From Micractinium sp. NFX-FRZ (lineage: Eukaryota; Chlorophyta; Trebouxiophyceae; Chlorellales; Chlorellaceae): a stretch of DNA of 64,000 bases. Positions 56,465-64,000 of this stretch are shown here, in pieces. The notes under the pieces were generated by a model. That model had not been told where the DNA came from. It worked only from the letters and a program-made list of their open reading frames with translations, and did no database searches. Location of the stretch: assembly GCA_029339195.1 (NCBI GenBank), contig JAPTJF010000099.1:1-64000 (forward strand), read 5' to 3'. Numbering within the stretch: the stretch's first letter is position 1; the number at the start of each line of letters is the position of its first letter. The position numbers were made by a program, and so were the translations under genes.

Positions 56465-59400
56465 ATGGGGGCGAGAGCAGGCGGCACCACGGAGGCCGTG
56501 GAGGTCCACTTGCACGCGGCGGAACTTAACAACATCGTGGCGGAGCGGTCTTCCGCAACGAGGGTAAGCGAGGGCACGGCAGCCACAAAAGGCCTGTTTC
56601 GAGCTTCACCGCGCCGCCATTGGGCGTTGCTGACCTCTCCTGTGTCATCCGCAGGCCCCGCTCATACTGCGTCGCAACCTCTCCTACCTGGACCGCTCCA
56701 ACCAACGCTGCCCGCAAGGGTGCGCCGCCAGTGCCCGCTCCCGCCGCCACTGCTGCACGCCCGGTGTGCGTGCCGGCTCGCTCCCCAGCTGCTGTTGCTG
56801 CTGCTGCTGCAACAGCTGACGCGCCGCTCATTTGTCTTTCCAAATTCAGGAGATCTGAAGGCCATGTGCTGCAGTTGCAGCTGGATGTGGCAGGTGCAGG
56901 AGCTGCAGCAAATGGGCCGGCGGGTGCCGTGCCCAACGGCGGCGCAGCACACGGCCTGGGCAGCGGCAGCGGCGGCAGCAGTGCTCACGACATCCTCATA
57001 GCAGCTCTGTGCGTGGAGACCAAGCATGGCGGAGAGCAGGTGCGTTGGGTTGCCGCAGCACAGCACTGCCTGCATGCTGCTCGACACACCTCCCACCAGA
57101 CAGCCGTGCTGGCAGGCAGAGCCGACATCGCCACTGCTGCTATGCGTGCGCAGCTGTGCTCTGGTGCAACGTCAATCTGTGTGTGTGTGTTCTGAGGCCA
57201 GCTTGGCTCCCTGCTCTCCCATGCAGGCATTCGTGCCTGTGACTGCCCGTGTGCTGCCCGTGCCGCGCGCGCCGGCGGGGCCTCTGGCGGTGCATCTGCC
57301 GCTGGCTGGCAGCTCCGGACCCAGCGGCCGCCCGGCCGTCACATCTGGCCTCTCAGTGGTGCTTATTCACCAGCACAGCAGCCAGCGGGCATCCCTGGTC
57401 AGCCTGGCTTCCTGGGAGCGCAGCAGGAGCAGCTGGCGGCGTGCCGCCGCTGCCGCGGGGGGCAAGCCTCTAGCACCCAGCATCACTGCCAGCTCGGCAT
57501 TCCAGCTAGTCGCCAGCGGGGCGCAGGTGGGCTACAGCGTCCTCCCTCTAGACGACCTTCTAGGAGGGGCAGGCCTCAGTAGCGGCGGCGCGCAGCAGCG
57601 GGGGGCGCAGCTGCAGGGGCCGCTGCGGCGGGAGGAGGGCGTGCTCACCACGCACCTGCCTGCGGCAGCAGCCGGACGCAGCAGCGAGGGCGCGGCGGCC
57701 CGGCCACCCATCACGATGCCCTGGATTCAGTTCAGGGAGGAGCAGCAGGGGCAGCAGCGCAAGGGCGCAGCCGCCGGTGGGCGGAGCCGCGGCAGGGACA
57801 GCAGGCCGGTGCAGTTGCTCTACAAACTGCAGCTTGCTGCCGCCGGCGGCAGCAGCGGCAGCGGCAGTGCAGGCGGCGAGCAGCAGCAGCAGGAGCAGCA
57901 GCAGCAAGGACGGAAGCAGGGGCAAGGGGCACGCAGTGCGGGAGCAGGCAGCAAGCGCAAGGCGGGTGAGGCTCTGGGGGAGGCTGGGCCTGGCGGAGGC
58001 GCCGCGCCCGGCCCGCAGCAGCAGGCCGCGCAGCAGCAGCAGCAGCAGCAGCGCCAGGTCACGTTTTACTTCAGCAGCTTCACCGGCAGCCGCACCACGC
58101 GCGCCTGCCAGACGGGGTACGCCTGCCCCCACGCCTCCTGCCGCCCCCTGCGCTGCCACAGCTACGCCGGGCTGCAGCAGCACCTGAGGGCCAGCCACAG
58201 CTACCACAGCTACTACTTTTCAGACGTGATGCCGGATGGCGGGCTGGAGGTGTACCTGCGCTGCAAGCCAGGTGGGCGGGGCTGGGAGGGAAGCTTGCCT
58301 GCTGGGCGGGCAGGCAAGGCCGGCTAGCTAAGGTGGGGTGGCCAGCTTGCACAGGCAGGCCAAGGTGAGGTGGGTGGGCAGCTGCCCAAGCAGAAAGCTG
58401 CTTGGTGGCTGGCTTTCCGGGCATGATGTCCTGCAGAGTGTGGTGGGTGCTGCGGCGGGTGTGCATTAGAGCCGCACAGTGCCAAGCTGCCCTGCAAGCG
58501 TTGGGCTGGCACGCCACCCTTGTGCTCCTCCCTTCCCAAAGTGTGCGTGCCCACCAGTCGTGCAGTGCGGACTCAAAACGAGCTCCCTGTTGCCCCCTCC
58601 CGTTGGGCTTTTGTGTCCATCCGTGCAGCCTGGTGCGACACACAGGGCCGCTTCCTGCCCCGCCAGGTCAGCTCCTCAACGGTTGAGGGCCACCCCCTGT
58701 CCAACTGGCTGGCCAAAACCCCCATATCTCTGCCGTTCATGTACCAGTGCCCGCGGGGGCAGCGCCGCCTGCGCCAGCCTGGCGCCTGGGGGCTGCACCC
58801 ACGGGATGAGGAGGAGGAAGCCGTGGAGGCACAGCTGGCAGCTGAGCTGGCAGGTGAAGAGGAGGAGGCACCACCCAGCGCCAGCGTGCCCGGCAGCAGC
58901 AGCATGGCGGCCACAACGCTCACCGCCGGCGGCGGCAGTGCTGGTGCCGGGGGCAGCGCGGGCGCGGCCGGCAGGCAGGCTGCCGCCGCCACGAGCCGCG
59001 CCGCAGCCGCAGCGGCCGTGGCAGCTGCAATCGCGGCGGCGGTGGCCGCGCGCCGCGGCAAGGCGGCGGCAGCGGCCGCCGCGGCGCGCCCGCGGGGCGG
59101 GCGCAAGCAGGCGGCGGCACATGTGCGGCGGCAGGGCAAGGGGCTGGCGCTGCTCAACCACAATGGGCGGCCCAAGTTTTACCACAGCCACACGTGTATT
59201 GCAATGACCCATGAGGAGCTGATGGGGGCCGAGTGCAATGTGGAGTCGGACAGCGAGGGAGACCTGCAGGAATGGAAGGTGAGGGTGCAAGAGTTGTGGG
59301 TGTGCGCTTGAGCGTGTTGGGCGTCGAGGGTCAGTTGAAAATGTAAAAAAAAGGGGGGTGCATGCAGGAAGTTGGGAGGTGTGGGTTCAGCCAGCAATGG

Positions 59401-59923
59401 CACGCCTGGCCCAGGCGCGGAGGTGGGCTGCGCGCTTCTCCCATCTCTCCCAGCGCGCCAGCCTGCCGGCCTGAGTAGCAGCGACCCCGGCTGACTGGAC
59501 CTTGCAGCCTGCGCCCCGCCGCTTGCCGTCTCACCCGCCCACTCCCTTCCCTTGTGCCCTGCCCTCGCCGCCCCCCACCCCTCCTGGCAGCGCGACTGCC
59601 AAGAGCGACTGGCCGAGAGCCGCGAGCTGTGCGCTGAGGAGCGGCAGTTCATGTTTGAGTGGAATCTGTGGGTGCACCTGCACCCCATCCACGCCGACAT
59701 AGACCTCCCTGCTGCCGTGGCCGCCTTCTCTGCGGCCCATGCCGACCGCTTGGCCCGTGACGCCCCCTTCCGCCACTGCCTCACCGCCTATCTGCTCAAT
59801 CTGTGGCGCTTCCGCCTGCTCACGCCGCAGCAGCTGCACGAGCTGACGGCGGGGCTGCCCCCCATGGCAGCGCAGCCAGCACGCACAGCAGAGGCAGCAA
59901 CAGCAGCAGAAGCAGCGGCATGA
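56465..59923 (+). CDS. Polycomb PRC2 subunit, Su(z)12/EMF2/VRN2 homologue
   Basis: Exons 56465-56563, 56655-56719, 56850-57039, 57227-58271, 58629-59278 and 59591-59923 give 793 aa. Su(z)12 proteins stabilise PRC2 and stimulate H3K27 methylation by E(z). The N-terminal part has APLILRRNLSYL, then a long low-complexity region (about 240-400: poly-Gln, Ala, Gly, Ser). A single C2H2 finger, YACPHASC...GLQQHLRASHSYHSYYF, lies at about 425-455 as in the family. The C-terminal VEFS box is recognisable: GRPKFYHSHT, an acidic DSEGD, then EERQFMFEWNLWVHLHPIHA and FRHCLTAYLLNLWRFRLL. A basic/alanine-rich stretch separates finger and VEFS. The first two exons and the ATG are less certain. No other PRC2 gene is in the window. 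Confidence 0.88.
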
Positions 59924-60316
59924 CAAGGACAGCCCATGCTGCTGCAAAGTTTTGACTCCACTTCCTGGACATGTCTGTCTACCTTCACGGCACGCCATTC
60001 ATTTCAACTCAATGCCTTGACCGCTGACCAGCCCTTGAACCTTGGCCCCGCGACGCTTCTTATTTAAGCACATATTGCTTTATCGATTCAACACGGCAAA
60101 CGGAGTTATGGCAAGGTAGCATATATGTGAAGAAGATCTAAAATAAAGTGGCAAAAGTAAACAGGCAGATTATATGAAGGGCATCTGAAGGGCATCGAAG
60201 AGAAGGAAGAAGAAGAGAAGACAAAAAAGATTCAAATGTACAGCAGAAATTTGGATGCACAGCTGGGTCAGCTGTCCAGAGCAGCTTGCTGGGCGGGCCG
60301 GCTGCCAATCTCCTGG

Positions 60317-62021
60317 TCAGGGGCGCACCGCGCCTTTCGGCGGCGGGATGCCTGCCGTGACCTTGGCTGGCTTGGGTGCCCGCTTGGCTGGCTCGTAATT
60401 ACAGGGCACTGGGCGGTATTGCCTGCAGTGGAGGGTAGGAGCAGTGGTGTGCATCACGCTAGCCGGGTTGGGCCATGAGAATACATTGCTCAGCCCAGTG
60501 ACAGCAGGCACTAGCTGCCACCAATACCACCGCACACTCACAGCGCAATCACGCCCCACTTGAGGTCGGCCAGCTTCTCAAAGGCCCAGACGGACAGGTC
60601 AAAGTGGTCAGTGTCGCCTGCAAGAGGGGAGGTGTGTGGGAAGAGGTGGGCGAGCTGCTGGGCAGACCAGGAAATGCTGGAATGCAAGAAGGGTCAGCAA
60701 GTTTTCAGGTGTGCCAGCACCCAATACATCTGGGGAGTGCGCACTCACCGCAGCACCACCGCTTGTTTGAATAGTAATTGCCTGCAGTCACGTGGGGAGG
60801 TGTGGCGTTGCTACCTGTTGCCAGCTGCTTGGCTTTGAAGCAGGAACAGTGGAGCACACATTCTATGGAAGGCGGTTGGTACAGCACACACAGAGCAGGC
60901 CCGTCACTCACCAGGGTAGCTGCAGGGGCAGGCGTCCTGCAGAGCAGAGTTGGATCAGCTGGCAGGAGACGATGAGTCGCAGGTGGTGCAAGACACAGCC
61001 AGGCGGTGGCTTGTAATCTCCCAGTGCCGGGGTGGAGAGGGTGGGCGAGCCCGGGGGGCGCACGGCTAAATCATCAATGTGTGAATGAACAGCACCCAAC
61101 AAGCAGTGCATGTGGCGTGGTGCCGCCATGTGGGCAGGGCTGTGCCCCTCCCAAACAATTGGCCTCACCCCCAAACTCCTGTGCCACCAGCCCGACGCTC
61201 CAACTGCCCGCACGCACCACGACAGTGATGACCACGCTGGCGTCGGGGTCGTAGCAGACCTTGCTGCGGTCCAGGGGCGCACCGTACCCGTCCGTGAACA
61301 CGCGCGGGTCACAGCGCACCTCGTAGCAGCGCCTGCCACGGAGGGTTGGGGACGGCAAGGCGGGGGAAATGAGAGGGGAAGGTGCACATGTCGGGCCTGG
61401 CACTGGGTGCTGGCTGTCTGGACCTGCGCTACCTAACTGGGCAGTGGTTGCAGCGGTGGTGCTCCCCTCACACTCACCCGCAGGATCCGATGAACTCGGG
61501 GTTCTGGTCGTCCATAGCACCCGCGTCCCAGCCTGCAGCGGGGGAGGCCAGCGCGTGGGCAGTGGCAGGAGGTGGGCAGCACAGTAAGCTCCAGCATGCA
61601 GGCGGAGTCTTCAAAGGGCCCTGGATATTTGACTGCTTGGTTGCCTCTCGAGAAGGTTCACCAAACATGTGCAAGTTGCAGCGCGCAACCAGCAGGCAAT
61701 GGCAGGGAAGGCTGGCCGCACCCAGCAGGCCACCCGCCTGCCAACAGCCCGCACACACGCACCTGTGCCGACGTCAGGCCAGACATACTTGTGTGTGCAG
61801 CTGCCGTCGTGGATGGTCCACACGTCTCCGGGGGCACTGTAGTGGGTGGCACGCCCAGTGCGCCAGGCCACATCCCAGCCGGCCGCCCCGCCGGCGCCAG
61901 CGACGGCGCCGGACGTGGGCGCCGGCAGTTGTGCCTCCACAACTGCAACGCCGGCCGCAGCTCCCAGCGCCAACACTGCCAGCGCCAGGCGCTCCACGAC
62001 ACGCATGATCCGCGGCGGCAT
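60317..62021 (-). CDS. Expansin-like secreted protein with one DPBB domain
   Basis: Minus exons 62021-61763, 61532-61478, 61332-61218, 60936-60912, 60781-60749, 60617-60542 and 60422-60317 give 222 aa. MPPRIMRVVERLALAVLALG and the following AAAGVAVVEA form a signal peptide (an ATG at 62006 is the alternative start). The double-psi beta-barrel shows expansin landmarks: RATHYSAPG near the start, GSCGRCYEVRC, ITVVDACPCSYPGNYYSNKR, WCCGDTDHFDLSVWAFEKLA and WGVIALQYRPVPC, including the HFD motif. Cysteines are spaced for disulphides. After the barrel there is only a short Lys/Pro-rich tail, so the carbohydrate-binding second domain of plant expansins is missing. It probably acts in the cell wall. 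Exons of 25 and 33 bases are unusually small but in phase. Confidence 0.88.
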
Positions 62022-62353
62022 CTGTGGGCGGCTCTGTGGGGGCAGCTGTCGCGGTCCTGCGGTCTCGGCACACCGCCTGTCGCAGTTCAAGCGCAGCCCC
62101 CGCTTCCCCGTGCGGCACAGAATGTGATTTTCAATCCGTGACGGGAATTGAAGGTCACGGAATGAAGGGGAGGAGCACCACGCCGGTCTTCTAGCGAACA
62201 TGCATGCTGGCGTGGCGGCGCGAGATGCATGCGGCAGCGGCTCGTTCCCATTGTTTCGCAATTCACTTCGTTTTGGGAAGTGCGCAGAAAGCGGCTGCGA
62301 GGGCCATAGCTCAGCACCTCGGCGCGGCGTGAAAGCGGCGGCAGCGGGCAGCC
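62022..62353. promoter_or_regulatory. Shared promoter between expansin-like gene and IMP4
   Basis: These 332 bases separate divergent ATGs. They are less GC-rich at 62120-62180. No TATA box or known element was identified. Confidence 0.4.
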
Positions 62354-63995
62354 ATGCTGCGCCGCAATGCTCGAGAGAGGAAGGAGTATTTGTATCGCAA
62401 GAGCTTAGAGGGCAAGGAGCTGGAGCTCTATGAGAAGAAGCGCAAAATCCGGCAGGCGCTAGAAGGCAAGCAGGGGCATCCCTCTGTGGCACGGGCTTGC
62501 TGCTCGAAGCAACATGCATGCCGCGTGGCCGGCCCCGAGCACACATGCACCATGGCATGCCGCCGCCGCGCTGCCGCCGCCGCCGCCTGCTGTCCAGCCA
62601 GGCCGTGGGCTGCGCAGCAGCGGCCATTCCACCCCGTCATGCTGTCCATGCACACCTCACGGCCCATAGCATGAGCAGTTGGCAGGCTGCCGCTGCGTGC
62701 GGTGCTCACCATCGCTGCTGCCGCCGCCTCACGCAAACGTACCGCCACCCCCACCACTGCACCGTCCCCCCCTGCAGAGGGCAAGCCCATCCCCACAGAG
62801 CTGCGGCGTGAGGAGGCAGACCTGCGGCGGCAGGTGGATCTGGAGGATGACAACACAGCTGTTGTGCGCACCCATATTGACGACGAGTATGCACACGCGG
62901 GGGAGCGGGATCCCAAGATCCTGATCACCACCTCACGCGACCCCTCCTCCCGCCTCGTCCAGTTTGCCAAGGAGGTCAAGCTGCTGTTCCCCAACTCGCA
63001 GCGCGTCAACCGCGGCAGCATGGTGGGCGGGGCGGGCAGGGGGTGTTCTCACGCGCGGGGCCAGGGCGCAGAGGCGGCGGCTGGGCCGACGCGGGTGCTG
63101 GGCGTGTGCTCTGCCCATTCTCTGCCTGCTGGGCTGCCTTGCCTGCCTGCCCGCCACAGTTCCTGCCCGCGCGAAACTTTACCTGCCTGCCCGACACTTT
63201 ATCTGCCTGACCGTCTCCCAGCCACCCCTGCTCACCCTCGCATCTGTCTGTCGTGTTCCCCTCTCTCCCCTCTCTCCCCACAGGTGGTGGGCGAGCTGGT
63301 GGAGTCGTGCCGGTCCCACGACTACACCGATCTCGTCATGGTGCACGAGCACCGGGGGGAGCCGGACGGCATGGTGGTCTGCCACCTGCCCTACGGCCCC
63401 ACCGCCTACTTTGGCATCTACAACACGGTGCTGCGGCACGATATTGGCGACAAGAAGCAGGTGTGGTGAAGTGGGGAAGGAAAGGGGCACCAAGGGGTGA
63501 CGGGGGAAGAGTGGGAGGGGTGGACAGGACGGCGTGGAGGTAGAGGCTGTGGGGTCGTCAGGTGGGGCGGTGCGGGGGCAGGCGAGAGCAGGAAGGGCGG
63601 GCGCTGTAGCGTGGCGAAACGTGAGCGCAAGGGAGGGGGTGGCGAACTGGGCTAGCTGCAGGTTGGCAGGGGGAGGGACAGCGCCCAGCTTTGCCTGCCG
63701 CCCTCCCCTGGTCACCGCACGCTGCCTCCTCCTAGCGCCGCCGCGCCGCGCCGCCTGCCTCGCCTGCGCCCTTGCATGCACCTTCCAGGCCCTCTACACC
63801 ACCCCGCTTCACCACCCCTGCCTGCCTCCTTCCTCTCCCTGCCTCCCGCAGGTGGGCACCGTGTCCGAGGCCTACCCGCACCTCATCTTTGACCGCTTCA
63901 CCTCCAAGCTGGGCACCCGCGTGGCAAACATCCTCAAGTACATGTTCCCCTCGCCCAAGCACGACGCCAAGCGCGTCATCACCTTTGCCAACCAG
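62354..63995 (+). CDS. IMP4: U3 snoRNP protein IMP4 (Brix domain), 5' part
   Basis: Exons 62354-62465, 62778-63022, 63284-63460 and 63852-63995 are in phase; the gene continues past the window, with an intron beginning at 63996 (GTGCG). IMP4 works with MPP10 and IMP3 in the U3 small-subunit processome in the nucleolus. The N-terminus [17 protein letters not shown] and [10 protein letters not shown] match the family, as do [58 protein letters not shown] and RVITFANQ of the Brix domain. The first intron needs a GC donor (AAG-GCAAGC) so that GAA-G joins AG-GGC and gives QALEEGKPIP. Roughly the last third of the protein is missing here. Confidence 0.95.
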
Positions 63996-64000
63996 GTGCG

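Noticed and set aside
57026..58327. 433-codon plus-strand open frame taken as a whole gene
   Set aside because: It includes Su(z)12 exon 4 (57227-58271) but starts in an intron and reads past the donor; the spliced model explains the finger and VEFS box.
1..64000. CRISPR arrays, tRNA, rRNA, riboswitches, bacterial operons
   Set aside because: Repeats found are intronic, short-unit or exon-derived, not spaced repeats; no tRNA cloverleaf or rRNA core was recognised and the gene structure is eukaryotic.

Overview
The window reads as nuclear DNA of a GC-rich, very intron-dense green alga. It is most like the Chlorella/Micractinium group (Trebouxiophyceae); this is inferred from gene content and style, not from a database match. 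The grounds are: almost every gene is split into short exons by GT-AG introns with a clear NCAG acceptor; CAG/CTG (poly-Q) runs and TGCC repeats are common; several 3' ends carry the chlorophyte polyadenylation signal TGTAA; and the gene set is eukaryotic and plant/algal (caleosin, expansin-like DPBB protein, Su(z)12, TAF13, IMP4). I see no bacterial operon, tRNA, rRNA or CRISPR. All gene models below were built by hand by joining exons in phase; exon coordinates are in the entries.

Layout. 1-1674 (-): 3' part of a retroelement ORF with RNase H, running off the left edge. 2349-5809 (+): caleosin. 6130-10526 (-): methyltransferase fused to a PhyH-type dioxygenase, head to head with 10730-12691 (+): TAF13. 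13391-21619 (+): 21-exon SSP411/SPATA20-like thioredoxin protein. 22208-23057 (+): small unknown protein. 23616-24911 (-): APH-1, head to head with 25157-30662 (+): dynamin-like stalk-PH-GED protein with no GTPase domain. 31090-33041 (-): unknown multi-pass membrane protein. 33567-36941 (-): STE24 CAAX protease. 37509-41813 (-): epoxide hydrolase. 43411-48889 (-): secreted papain-family protease. 49956-55804 (+): TPR-sulfotransferase. 56465-59923 (+): Su(z)12/EMF2 PRC2 subunit. 60317-62021 (-): expansin-like DPBB protein, head to head with 62354-63995+ (+): IMP4, cut by the right edge.

The neighbours do not form a pathway. They are a normal mix of housekeeping, membrane, lipid and chromatin genes, with short shared promoters between divergent pairs. 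Two features unify the region. First, many introns contain degenerate extra copies of the exon edge next to them, splice site included (clear cases in six genes, weaker ones in a seventh). Second, about seven introns of roughly 126 appear to use a GC instead of a GT donor. The first pattern is the most unusual signal and looks like the footprint of repeated local tandem duplication across splice junctions.

Intergenic stretches over about 300 bases in which I see no gene: 1681-2348 (retroelement remnant to about 1840, then caleosin promoter), 5810-6129, 12692-13390, 21620-22207, 23058-23615, 30663-31089, 33042-33566, 36942-37508, 41814-43410, 48890-49955, 55805-56464, 59924-60316 and 62022-62353.
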